A stretch of 64,000 bases of DNA from Massilia varians (lineage in GTDB: Bacteria > Pseudomonadota > Gammaproteobacteria > Burkholderiales > Burkholderiaceae_D): positions 2,419,001 through 2,483,000 of the forward strand of contig NZ_AP026966.1 of assembly GCF_027923905.1 (NCBI RefSeq), written 5' to 3'. Each line of letters opens with the position of its first letter. Position 1 is the first letter of the stretch. The notes beneath the pieces are model-generated. The model made no database searches. It was given only the letters and a program-made list of their open reading frames with translations, and was not told where the DNA came from. Below, one piece after another: positions 55,561-64,000 of the stretch. A program made the position numbers and the translations under genes.

Positions 55561-56298
55561 ATGTTTTCCAAATTACGCGACGATATCCAGAGCATCATCC
55601 AGCGCGACCCGGCCGCCCGCAACGGCTGGGAAGTCCTGACCTGCTATCCCGGCCTGCACGCCGTGATCATGCACAGTTGGGCGCATGCCTGCTGGAAGCT
55701 GGGCCTGAAGTGGATCGGCCGCTTCATCTCCTACCTCGCCCGCATCATCACCGGCATCGAGATCCATCCGGGCGCCACCATCGGCCGCCGGGTCTTCATC
55801 GACCACGGCTTCGGCGTGGTCATCGGTGAAACCGCCGTGGTCGGCGACGACTGCACCATCTACCAGGGCGTCACCCTGGGCGGCACCACCCTGGTGGCCG
55901 GCACCAAGCGCCACCCGACGCTCGAGCGCGGCGTGATCGTCGGCGCCGGCGCCCAGGTGCTGGGCGCCTTCACGGTCGGCGAATACGCCAAGGTCGGCTC
56001 CAATGCCGTGGTCATCAAGCCGGTGCCCGCGGGCGCCACGGCGGTCGGCAACCCGGCCCACATCATCCGCAAGGAAGACCAGTCGCGCAGCGCCCACCTG
56101 TTCGCGGCCTACGGCGTCACGCCCAACGGCGACGACCCCTTGTCGAAGGCCCTGCGCGGCCTGATCGATCACGTCGCCCGCCAGGACGAGCAGATCGAGC
56201 GCCTCACCAACACCATGGTTGATGCCGGCCTGTGCTGTCCGAAGCTGGCCGAGGGTGATAAACTCGATTCGGCACAACTGAACCGACTGGTGGACTGA
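55561..56298 (+). CDS. cysE: Serine O-acetyltransferase
   Basis: 245 residues from MFSKLRDDIQSIIQRDPAARNGWEVL; an ATG at 55522 (MRYHPHW) is possible. Short EpsC-type enzyme: a brief helical part, then hexapeptide beta-helix (GIEIHPGATIGRRVFIDHGFGVVIGETAVVGDDCTIYQGVTLGG) with the catalytic DHG...GE residues. It acetylates serine with acetyl-CoA, the first step of cysteine synthesis. It is followed by yceH after 8 bp. Confidence 0.93.
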   Translation: MFSKLRDDIQSIIQRDPAARNGWEVLTCYPGLHAVIMHSWAHACWKLGLKWIGRFISYLARIITGIEIHPGATIGRRVFIDHGFGVVIGETAVVGDDCTIYQGVTLGGTTLVAGTKRHPTLERGVIVGAGAQVLGAFTVGEYAKVGSNAVVIKPVPAGATAVGNPAHIIRKEDQSRSAHLFAAYGVTPNGDDPLSKALRGLIDHVARQDEQIERLTNTMVDAGLCCPKLAEGDKLDSAQLNRLVD

Positions 56299-56306
56299 GG
56301 AAACGC

Positions 56307-57002
56307 ATGACGAATGAAACGACGGGCACGCCCGAGAATACGGCCGGCGCCGCGAATGCTGCCGTACTTGACCCGATGGAAATCCGCGTGCTCGCGGTAC
56401 TGGCCGAAAAAGAGGCGCTGACGCCCGATAACTACCCGATGTCGGTGAACGCCATCGTCAACGGCTGCAACCAGCTGTCGAGCCGCGATCCGATCATGCA
56501 GCTGACCGACGAGATGGTCCAGGATACCCTGCAGCGCCTGATCGAGAAGAAGCTGGTCAGCGCCATCTCGCAGGCCGGCGCGCGCGTGGTGAAGTACGAA
56601 CACCGCATGCGCATCAAGTGGACCCTGGAGCAGGACAAGGTGGCGGTCCTCAGCATCCTGATGCTGCGCGGCCTGCAGACCGCCGGCGAGATCCGCACCC
56701 GCACCGGCCGCCTGTTCGAGTTCAAGAGCGTGCCGGATGTCGAGGCCGTGCTGCAGTTCCTGATCGATAAATACCCGCCGCTGGTCGCCAAACTCGACCG
56801 CGCCGCGGGCACCAAGGAGCCGCGCTACGGCCACCTGCTGGGCGGCGAGCTGGCGGCCTACGAGCCGCCCGCTGCCGGCGCCGGCCTCGGCGGAGGCGGC
56901 GCCAGCCGCGTCGGCCAGCTGGAACAGGAAGTCGCCGCATTGCGCGGCGAACTCGAGGAACTCAAGGCGCAGTTCGAGGCGTTTCGCCAGCAGTTCCAGT
57001 AG
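56307..57002 (+). CDS. yceH: YceH family protein (DUF480)
   Basis: 231 residues. DUF480 winged-helix core: LDPMEIRVLAVLAEKEALTPDNYPMSVNAIVNGCNQLSSRDP, then EHRMRIKWTLEQDKVAVLSILMLRGLQTAGEIRTRTGRLFEF. A short coiled coil ends the protein (VGQLEQEVAALRGELEELKAQFEAF). Molecular role is not established in the family. Its last 41 bp overlap the convergent secreted-protein gene. Confidence 0.92.
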   Translation: MTNETTGTPENTAGAANAAVLDPMEIRVLAVLAEKEALTPDNYPMSVNAIVNGCNQLSSRDPIMQLTDEMVQDTLQRLIEKKLVSAISQAGARVVKYEHRMRIKWTLEQDKVAVLSILMLRGLQTAGEIRTRTGRLFEFKSVPDVEAVLQFLIDKYPPLVAKLDRAAGTKEPRYGHLLGGELAAYEPPAAGAGLGGGGASRVGQLEQEVAALRGELEELKAQFEAFRQQFQ

Positions 57003-57774
57003 CCGGTTCGGGCGGCTGCGCGAACGTCAGCTCGACCAGCGCGTCGTCGCTCCAGCTGGCGTTCCCGATCGGCACCTGGAAAGTATGGCCCTTGACTTCC
57101 AGTTTCGCCGAGCGGTTCCCGTCGACCAGTACCGCCCCTAGAAGCGGCTGGTCACTGCGGAACGGGAAATGCGCCTTCTTGCTCACGTTCTCCCACCGAA
57201 AGTCCTCGGGGTCGCCGAAGAAGTTGCACCAGTCGGTGCGCAGCAGGATGGTGTTGATGGTCATCACCCAGAAGGTCGGGATCTCCGCCTTGGCCATCGC
57301 CACCGTCACCTTGCACTCCAGCCGCAGGTCGCCCAGACGGCGCTGGTTGGCGGGGATGCCCGGCGTGCGGATATCCGGGTCGGTGCGGTAGGCGCGGCGC
57401 TTGCGGTTTAGTTCCAGCTCGCTTTCCGCGTCCTCGGCGGCATCAACGCGCGGCACCACGAAACGCCGGTCGGCGTCGATCGTGAGCGGCATGTTGAAAC
57501 CGCCGTCGCCCACCAGGCGGACCGCCAGCGCCTGCGCCGACTCGTCCTTCCCCTGCGGGCGCAGCCGGAAATGCAGCTGCTGCGCCCCTGGTGCCAGCTG
57601 CCGGTGCCGCTCGAACGCGTCCAGGCCGGCCAGGATGACCTTGTACTTGCGCACTTCCGGATTGCGCATGGCGTTCACATGCACAGGCTCGAGTTCGCGG
57701 ACCGGCTTGTCCTGTGCGGCGGCGCTGCCGCACAGGAGCAGGGCGCCGAGTGCGATCGCTGTCAGGGCGCGCAC
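56962..57774 (-). CDS. Secreted protein of unknown function, fourth gene of the GntR/ABC operon
   Basis: 270 residues. MRALTAIALGALLLCGSAAAQ is a signal peptide. The mature protein has no motif I recognise; it contains DAAEDAESELELNRKRRAYRTDPDIRTPG and RLECKVTVAMAKAEIPTFWVMTINTILLR. It is 4 bp after the permease stop, so it is likely part of the gntR-ABC transporter operon and may be a periplasmic partner. Its 3' end overlaps yceH by 41 bp. Confidence 0.75.
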   Translation of the reverse strand: MRALTAIALGALLLCGSAAAQDKPVRELEPVHVNAMRNPEVRKYKVILAGLDAFERHRQLAPGAQQLHFRLRPQGKDESAQALAVRLVGDGGFNMPLTIDADRRFVVPRVDAAEDAESELELNRKRRAYRTDPDIRTPGIPANQRRLGDLRLECKVTVAMAKAEIPTFWVMTINTILLRTDWCNFFGDPEDFRWENVSKKAHFPFRSDQPLLGAVLVDGNRSAKLEVKGHTFQVPIGNASWSDDALVELTFAQPPEPATGTAGETPRTAP

Positions 57775-57778
57775 GGGT

Positions 57779-58744
57779 TCAGCCCTCGTCGCGCCAGCGG
57801 CGCAGGCGCATCGCGGCGTAGATCATCGCGGCGCCGATGGCGGCGGCGATCCAGGTGCTCGGGTGGCCCAGCGTGGAGTACGACAGGCTCAGCAGGGTAG
57901 TCGGGTCCAGGCCATACTGCTGGTTGATGGTCGCGATGTCGCCGCGCGACAGCCAGATCCCCGGCACCAGGCCGGCCAGGCCGCGCACCACCACTTCCTG
58001 GAAGAACCAGTCGACGTCGATGACCGAGTTCGACACGTGGCCGACGATGACGTTGAACCACTTCAGCAGCAGGGCCACGACCAGCGGCGTGCCGACCGCC
58101 CACAGAAAGACCTTGGAGCGCGCCCAGCTCGACACCATCAGCAGCCAGCCGACGGTCGGCAGCGCCCAGATGACGTACAGCGGCAGGAAGGCCAGCAGGT
58201 ACAGGGGGCCGAGATACAGGTTCGGTTCCGTCAAGACCGGTGCGAACAGGTTGATGCCCTTGCCGGCGGCGCTGATCATGCCGAGCACCAGCAGTGCCAG
58301 GCCGGTCACCACGCCGATGGCGATCGTGGTCAAGGGCGCCACGAGCAGCGCGGTGGCCGCCTTCGACAGCACGGTGTCGCGGTCCGACAGCGGCAGCGAC
58401 TTCCAGAACAGGATGCTGCGGTCGCGGCGTTCGTCGTGCAGGGCGGCCAGGCAGTAGAAGAACACCACCACCGCCAGCACGATGAACAGGGGCGCCGCCA
58501 GGCCCAGGTAGCTCGACGCCGCGACGTGCGCGATCTGGTAGCGCAGCGCCGGCGGGACGCCCTGGATCGACACGACGTTGTGGCCGTTGATCTGGATGGT
58601 TTCGCTGCCGCCGAAGGCCATGGCGTACATGAAGCCGCCGCCCACCAGCAGGAGCATGGCCGCGGCCACCGCGACCGGGGTCCAGAAGAAGGCGCCCTTG
58701 TGCTCCCAGAACTCGCGCCGGAGCAGCCATTTCATCGTTTTCAT
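57779..58744 (-). CDS. ABC-2 type transporter permease
   Basis: 321 residues with six or more membrane helices. A large first periplasmic loop follows PVAVAAAMLLLVGGGFMYAMAF, and YLGLAAPLFIVLAVVVFFYCLAALHDERRDRSILFWKSLPLSDRDTVLSKAATALLVAPL is the usual coupling region of this class. The ATG overlaps the ATPase stop. Substrate unknown; export of a peptide, lipid or drug is typical for GntR-controlled transporters of this kind. Confidence 0.88.
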   Translation of the reverse strand: MKTMKWLLRREFWEHKGAFFWTPVAVAAAMLLLVGGGFMYAMAFGGSETIQINGHNVVSIQGVPPALRYQIAHVAASSYLGLAAPLFIVLAVVVFFYCLAALHDERRDRSILFWKSLPLSDRDTVLSKAATALLVAPLTTIAIGVVTGLALLVLGMISAAGKGINLFAPVLTEPNLYLGPLYLLAFLPLYVIWALPTVGWLLMVSSWARSKVFLWAVGTPLVVALLLKWFNVIVGHVSNSVIDVDWFFQEVVVRGLAGLVPGIWLSRGDIATINQQYGLDPTTLLSLSYSTLGHPSTWIAAAIGAAMIYAAMRLRRWRDEG

Positions 58745-59613
58745 GCGTAGGTTCCTTTCATGGTTGCCACGAACAGGTCGGCAACGCTGGGATTGCGGGT
58801 CTCGCCGAGCTGGGCGAGCTGGGCGCGCGACACGCCGCCCGGCGCGTTTGCATCGAACAGCATCACCGACTTGCCGAACACGGTGCGCTTGTCGAGCGGG
58901 GCCAGGGCATTGGCGGCATTGAGCTTGTCGGCCGGGACCATCACTTCGGTGTAGCGCTCGCCGATTTCTTCCATCGAGGCGGACAGCACGATCTTGCCCT
59001 CGCGGATGAACATCAGGTCGGTGAGGATGTGCTCGACCTCTTCCACCTGGTGGGTGGTGATGACGATGGTCTTCTGCTCGTCGAAGTAGTCTTCCAGCAG
59101 GTTCTGGTAAAACTGCTTGCGGTACATGATGTCCAGGCCCAGCGTCGGTTCATCCAGGACCAGCAGCTTGGCGTCGATGGCCATCACCAGTGCAAGGTGC
59201 AGCTGGACGATCATGCCCTTCGACATTTCCTTGACCTTCATGGTCGGCCTGAGCTTGGTATGCGCGATGTAGCGCTCGGCCTTCTTGCGATCGAAGCGCG
59301 GATGCACGCCGGCCACGAAGTCGATCGCATCCTTCACCCGCAGCCAGCGCGGCAGGATGGCGACGTCGGCGATGAAGCAGACTTCCTTCATCAGGTCGTC
59401 GCGCTGGGTGCGCGGGTCGAAGCCCAGCACCGACAACTGGCCGTCGAAGGGGATCAGGCCCAGCGCCGCCTTGAGCGTGGTGGTCTTGCCCGAGCCGTTG
59501 GGGCCGATCAGGCCGACGATGCGGCCGGCGGGGATGTCGAAATCGATGCCGTCGACGGCGGTCCGCTTGCCGTAACGTTTGGTCAGGCCGCGTGCTGCGA
59601 TGACGGCGCTCAT
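58741..59613 (-). CDS. ABC transporter ATP-binding protein
   Basis: 290 residues from the ATG at 59613, which overlaps the gntR stop. Walker A GPNGSGKTTTLK, Walker B and D-loop LLVLDEPTLGLD, H-loop ITTHQVEEVEH. The signature motif reads EMSKGMIVQLHLAL rather than LSGGQ, a variant found in YtrB-like ATPases of YtrA-regulated operons. Pairs with the permease downstream. Confidence 0.92.
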   Translation of the reverse strand: MSAVIAARGLTKRYGKRTAVDGIDFDIPAGRIVGLIGPNGSGKTTTLKAALGLIPFDGQLSVLGFDPRTQRDDLMKEVCFIADVAILPRWLRVKDAIDFVAGVHPRFDRKKAERYIAHTKLRPTMKVKEMSKGMIVQLHLALVMAIDAKLLVLDEPTLGLDIMYRKQFYQNLLEDYFDEQKTIVITTHQVEEVEHILTDLMFIREGKIVLSASMEEIGERYTEVMVPADKLNAANALAPLDKRTVFGKSVMLFDANAPGGVSRAQLAQLGETRNPSVADLFVATMKGTYA

Positions 59614-59999
59614 GCCGACGCTCCCGGGGCAAGTCCCGGGTCGCCCGGGTTGCTGGCGCGTAGCAGCTGTTCCACGTTCAGGCCCAGGCGGCGGATGCGT
59701 TCGACCATGGCCGGCCATTCCTCGCGGATGAAGCGCTCGCGTTCGGTGGCCAGCAGTTTTTCGCTTGCTCCTTCGGTGACGTACATGCCAATTCCCCTTC
59801 GTTTTTCCACCAGGTTGTCGTCGACCAGCTCCTGATAGGCCTTGGAGACGGTGATCGGATTGAGTTGATATTCGGCCGCGATCTGGCGGACCGAGGGCAG
59901 GGCATCGCCGGCTTTCAATATGCCGTCGAGCATCATGCCCACCACCCGCTCCTTGAGCTGGCGGTAAATGGGTGTGTTGTCATTCCAGCCGACTGTCAT
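59610..59999 (-). CDS. GntR-family regulator, YtrA subfamily
   Basis: 129 residues from the ATG at 59999 (GGAGGA upstream). Winged helix: NTPIYRQLKERVVGMMLDGILKAGDALPSVRQIAAEYQLNPITVSKAYQELVDDNLVEKRRGIGMYV. The C-terminal part is only about 50 residues, as in YtrA. Such proteins repress their own ABC-transporter operon. It is the first gene, and a good promoter and palindrome lie upstream. Confidence 0.92.
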   Translation of the reverse strand: MTVGWNDNTPIYRQLKERVVGMMLDGILKAGDALPSVRQIAAEYQLNPITVSKAYQELVDDNLVEKRRGIGMYVTEGASEKLLATERERFIREEWPAMVERIRRLGLNVEQLLRASNPGDPGLAPGASA

Positions 60000-60093
60000 G
60001 TCCAGTCCTCCGTGGTTGTGGCGCTGCATGGTTCATGGGGTTTCTCCCGAGAGTATGCTGATTGGGTGATGTGTTGAAGTGGTGTTGTAGTGA

Positions 60094-60121
60094 AGTATAA
60101 CAGCGACTTGGCAAATGTAAA
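60094..60121 (-). promoter_or_regulatory. Promoter of the gntR-ABC operon
   Basis: Minus strand: -35 TTTACA (60121-60116), 16 bp, -10 TATACT (60099-60094), about 95 bp before the gntR ATG. Local A+T content is high. Confidence 0.75.
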
Positions 60122-60124
60122 CAT

Positions 60125-60143
60125 GCATATTGAACAAATATGC
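60125..60143. promoter_or_regulatory. Palindrome upstream of the gntR promoter, candidate operator
   Basis: GCATATT (60125-60131) and AATATGC (60137-60143) form a perfect 7-bp inverted repeat with a 5-base gap, just upstream of the -35 box and between the divergent genes. It may bind the GntR protein or the MqsA-like protein. Confidence 0.5.
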
Positions 60144-60202
60144 GGGCGCGGCGCATCGCGCCACTTTGGTAGGATGGTGGACGATCAAGGAAGGAGGGAA
60201 GG

Positions 60203-60595
60203 ATGCTGACATGCCCGAACTGCGGCGTCTCGCCGCTGACGCATGCGATCAGGGAAATGCACTACACCTACAAGGGGCAGAGCACGACGATTCCGGACGT
60301 CGTCGTCGAGCATTGCGCGGGCTGCAAGGAAGTCATGTTCGCGCAGGGTGAGCACGAGCATTATGGCAAACTGGTCGCGGCCTTCCGCAAGCAGGTGGAT
60401 GCGCAGGAGCTCAAGACCATCCGGGCGATGCGCAAGCAACTGGGGCTGACCCGGCAGAAGGCGGATGCGCTGTTTGGAAGCGAGGCGGGGGATTTTGCGC
60501 GCTTCGAATCGGGCGAGGCGCATGCGCCGGTGGCGCTGGTGAAGTTGCTGCGCTTGCTGGGCAAGCACCCTGAACTACTCGATGAAGTCCGGTAA
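60203..60595 (+). CDS. MqsA-like antitoxin/regulator without a toxin partner
   Basis: 130 residues. YgiT-type zinc finger with C4, C7, C38 and C41, then a helix-turn-helix (MRKQLGLTRQKADALFGSEAGDFARFESGEAHAP) of the MqsA C-domain type. GGAGGG precedes the ATG. In mqsRA loci the toxin gene lies directly upstream; here only a short non-coding stretch is upstream and lpxH is convergent downstream (21-bp overlap). It may be a solitary regulator. Confidence 0.85.
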   Translation: MLTCPNCGVSPLTHAIREMHYTYKGQSTTIPDVVVEHCAGCKEVMFAQGEHEHYGKLVAAFRKQVDAQELKTIRAMRKQLGLTRQKADALFGSEAGDFARFESGEAHAPVALVKLLRLLGKHPELLDEVR

Positions 60596-61333
60596 ATCGT
60601 GGCGCGTCAGGGTACCGTCGTGTGACAGCGCGATCCAGCCGCCACGCCGCGGCTGGGCGTCCAGCTCCCAGTCGGGCAACACGTAGCGCAGCCTGCCGCC
60701 GGTCTCATGCACGGCCGGCCGGTGCGTGTGGCCATGGATGATGACCGAGGCCTGCGCCGCGTCGAACAGCGCCTCCACGCTCGAGGGCGTCACATCCATG
60801 ATCTCGTAGGATTTGCCGGCCTGCGCCTCGCGGCTGCCTTCGCGCAGCCCGGCGATGATGGTCTTGCGTTGGGCCAGCGGCATGCCGAGGAACTGCTGCT
60901 GCCATTCGCGGTCGCGCACCTGGGCGCGGAACGCCATGTATTTGAGGTCGGCGGTGCACTGGGCGTCGCCATGGACCAGGGCGATGCGCTTGCCGCCTTG
61001 CGTGATTACGTGCGGCTCTTCCAGCAGGCTCAGGCCCGCCGCTTCGGCGAAGCCCGGCCCGACCAGGAAGTCGCGGTTGCCGGCCAGCCAGTAGACGGCG
61101 GTGCCGGCCTCGCTCACGGCGCGGATGGCCTGGACCACCCGCTGGTGGAACGGCTCGGCGAGATCGTCGTCGCCGGCCCAGTATTCGAAGATGTCGCCGA
61201 GCAGGTAGAGCCGCTCGGCGTGGATCGCGCGCCCGGCCAGGAAGTCGAAAAAGGCGTCGGCCGTGCGTGGATGCGAGGCCTGCAGGTGCAGGTCGGAGAC
61301 GAACAGGGCGAACGTGCGCCCGGGCATGGTCAT
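60575..61333 (-). CDS. lpxH: UDP-2,3-diacylglucosamine hydrolase
   Basis: 252 residues. Metallophosphoesterase with D14 and H16 (FVSDLHL), GDIFEYWAGDD, LAGNRDFL, ALVHGD and IIHGHTHRP, the five metal-binding blocks of LpxH. It makes lipid X in lipid A synthesis at the inner membrane. Lies downstream of ppiB (40 bp) on the same strand. Confidence 0.95.
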   Translation of the reverse strand: MTMPGRTFALFVSDLHLQASHPRTADAFFDFLAGRAIHAERLYLLGDIFEYWAGDDDLAEPFHQRVVQAIRAVSEAGTAVYWLAGNRDFLVGPGFAEAAGLSLLEEPHVITQGGKRIALVHGDAQCTADLKYMAFRAQVRDREWQQQFLGMPLAQRKTIIAGLREGSREAQAGKSYEIMDVTPSSVEALFDAAQASVIIHGHTHRPAVHETGGRLRYVLPDWELDAQPRRGGWIALSHDGTLTRHDLPDFIE

Positions 61334-61373
61334 TGGACTGACGGGTGGTGCAGGCCCCGGCGCACGTGCCGCA

Positions 61374-61865
61374 TCAGATGACTTCGACCTTCTCGATGAC
61401 GACCGGATCGACCGGCACGTCCGCGTGCATGCCGCTGCGGGTGGTCTTCACGCCGTTGATCTGGTCGACGATGTCCTGGCCTTCGGTGACCTTGCCGAAC
61501 ACGGCATAGCCCCAGCCGTCCTGGCCCGGGTAATTCAGGAAGGCGTTGTCCTTGGTGTTGATGAAGAACTGGGCCGATGCCGAGTGCGGCGCGGAGGTGC
61601 GGGCCATGGCGATGGTGTACTTGTCGTTCTTCAGGCCGTTCTTGGCTTCGTTCTCGACGGTAGCAATGGTGGCTTTCTGCTTCATGCCCGGTTCGAAGCC
61701 GCCGCCCTGGATCATGAAGTCCTTGATCACGCGGTGGAAGATCGTGTTGGTGAAATGACCCTTGTTGACGTAGTCGATAAAGTTGGCAACGGTCTTCGGG
61801 GCCTTGTCGGCGTCCAGTTCGACGGTGATGTTGCCCATGTTGGTGGTCATGCGAACGCTGGTCAT
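61374..61865 (-). CDS. ppiB: Cytoplasmic cyclophilin PpiB
   Basis: 163 residues from MTSVRMTTNMGNITVELD; 15 upstream in-frame residues are dropped since the family starts here. Cyclophilin core: FHRVIKDFMIQGGGFEPGM, NGLKNDKYTIAMARTSAPHSASAQFFIN, with the catalytic Arg in FHRV. Catalyses prolyl isomerisation. 50 bp after ppiA. Confidence 0.94.
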   Translation of the reverse strand: MTSVRMTTNMGNITVELDADKAPKTVANFIDYVNKGHFTNTIFHRVIKDFMIQGGGFEPGMKQKATIATVENEAKNGLKNDKYTIAMARTSAPHSASAQFFINTKDNAFLNYPGQDGWGYAVFGKVTEGQDIVDQINGVKTTRSGMHADVPVDPVVIEKVEVI

Positions 61866-61915
61866 CTGATGTCCTCTTCCTTGGTTATTGTTGAAAATGC
61901 GAGATTGCACATCCG

Positions 61916-62572
61916 CTATTTTACAAGCTTGTCGCCCTTGAGCACGCTTACCGACTTAATGAAGATCGGCGTCACCGGCACATTCTGCATGCCGCGCACG
62001 TCGTCCACCATCACGCCCTTGATCTTGTCCACGACTTCCTGCCCCCGCACGACCTTGCCGAAGACGGTGTAGCCGGAACCCTTGTAGAACGGATAGTCGA
62101 TGCCGGAATTGTCGGCGACGTTGATGAAGAACTGGGAGGTGGCCGAGTCCGGATGGTCTTCGCGCGCCATCGAAATGGTGTACGGCTGGTTCGACAGGCC
62201 GTTGTTCGATTCGTTCTTGACCGGCTTGTTGGTCTTGCGGCCCTCGAACTTCTCGTTCATGCCGCCGCCCTGGATCATGAAGCCGTCGATCACGCGGTGA
62301 AAGATGGTGCCCTTGTAGAATCCCTGCTTCACGTACTGCATGAAGTTGGCCACCGTCCTGGGCGCCCGTTCCTCGTCGAGCTGGACGACGATGTCGCCCA
62401 TCGTGGTCTTGATCGAGACCTGCGGCCCCTTGACGACCGGCGCGGCGGGCGCTTCGGCGGCGTCGTCGGTGGCGGTTTCTTGCGGCGCGCCCAGGGCGGC
62501 GCCGGACAGCAGCAGGGCGCCGGCGCCCAGGGCAATGCCCTTGAGCAGCGAACGGCGGAAGGCGGTGGTCAT
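61916..62572 (-). CDS. ppiA: Exported cyclophilin PpiA
   Basis: 218 residues from MTTAFRRSLLKGIALGAGALLLSGAALG. The signal has a twin arginine (FRRSLLKG), so export may be by Tat. Cyclophilin core: FHRVIDGFMIQGGGMNEKF, NGLSNQPYTISMAREDHPDSATSQFFINV. A periplasmic prolyl isomerase. Divergent from cysS. The upstream extension to 62758 is rejected because it would bury the signal. Confidence 0.92.
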   Translation of the reverse strand: MTTAFRRSLLKGIALGAGALLLSGAALGAPQETATDDAAEAPAAPVVKGPQVSIKTTMGDIVVQLDEERAPRTVANFMQYVKQGFYKGTIFHRVIDGFMIQGGGMNEKFEGRKTNKPVKNESNNGLSNQPYTISMAREDHPDSATSQFFINVADNSGIDYPFYKGSGYTVFGKVVRGQEVVDKIKGVMVDDVRGMQNVPVTPIFIKSVSVLKGDKLVK

Positions 62573-62672
62573 TGTCTGGGCTCTCCTCTGATGGATACCG
62601 CGCAATGCGGTGTCAAGTCTTTTCCCGAAAAATAAAGCTGAACCATATGCGGCCAGCCGGGATTTTAACAAT

Positions 62673-62680
62673 GCTATACT
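62673..62680 (+). promoter_or_regulatory. Extended -10 of the cysS promoter
   Basis: GCTATACT preceded by T (TGC-TATACT), an extended -10 element about 120 bp before the cysS ATG. No good -35 box is seen, as expected for this type. Confidence 0.55.
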
Positions 62681-62803
62681 TTGCGCAGAACGTCCCATTC
62701 TATCAAAGAAGAACAACACCCGAGGGTACAGACGATCCCGGCGCGCCGCAGCATGCATGTGCTACGAATTCGCTCCGATCCTCTCCCTTACCAGAACACA
62801 CCC

Positions 62804-64000
<1,197 letters not shown>

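Overview
This 64 kb window is GC-rich chromosomal DNA that most resembles a betaproteobacterium of the Burkholderiales, probably Oxalobacteraceae (Massilia/Telluria/Duganella type). The reasons are the cysS / ppiA / ppiB / lpxH block, the rnr-rlmB pair, a phasin, a Xanthomonas/Caulobacter-type TonB receptor and overall codon use. The assignment is an inference from gene content, not a species call.

Layout. (1) 1-13960, minus strand: a polysaccharide locus of 13 genes that runs off the left edge. It holds a WbpM-type dehydratase, wbpA/B/D/E for a diacetamido-uronic acid nucleotide sugar, two GT4 glycosyltransferases, a deacetylase-fold protein, a GNAT-like protein, a second DegT aminotransferase, the initiating sugar-phosphate transferase, a PAP2-like membrane protein and an acyltransferase. 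No flippase, polymerase or export pore is in the window. (2) 14377-18554: a DUF1460 lipoprotein divergent from a large TonB-dependent receptor. (3) 18600-22341: a string of RNA-like hairpins, two tiny basic proteins, then a four-gene operon of two LiaF-like membrane proteins with a LytS-type kinase and a LytTR regulator. (4) 22298-26235: a FAN1 nuclease translationally coupled to an XPD/DinG-like helicase that carries its own N-terminal PD-(D/E)XK nuclease. (5) 26247-29788: a group II intron just upstream of the fan1 start codon, with a wrecked reverse-transcriptase gene that has itself been hit by an IS5-family element.

(6) 29887-47650: a type VI secretion locus in three transcription blocks: tagX-like peptidase, tssM, tagF, ompA (plus); tssL, tssK, tssJ (minus); TPR lipoprotein, tssB, tssC, hcp, tssE, tssH, tssA (plus). 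tssF, tssG, vgrG and PAAR genes are not here. (7) 47721-51090: a phasin, a small secreted protein, a 634-residue protein of unknown function and a CueR-like regulator. (8) 51159-51769: four identical tRNA-Leu(CAG) genes in tandem. (9) 52093-64000: housekeeping genes (rnr, rlmB, cysE, yceH, lpxH, ppiB, ppiA, cysS) with an inserted GntR/ABC-transporter operon and an orphan MqsA-like antitoxin.

The best candidates for unusual biology are the intron/IS composite in the leader of the fan1-helicase repair operon, the nuclease-helicase fusion itself, the three-hairpin element at 18676-18789, the tRNA-Leu array with a swapped spacer hairpin, and the unknown 634-residue protein. Nothing in the window is proven to be a new system from sequence alone.
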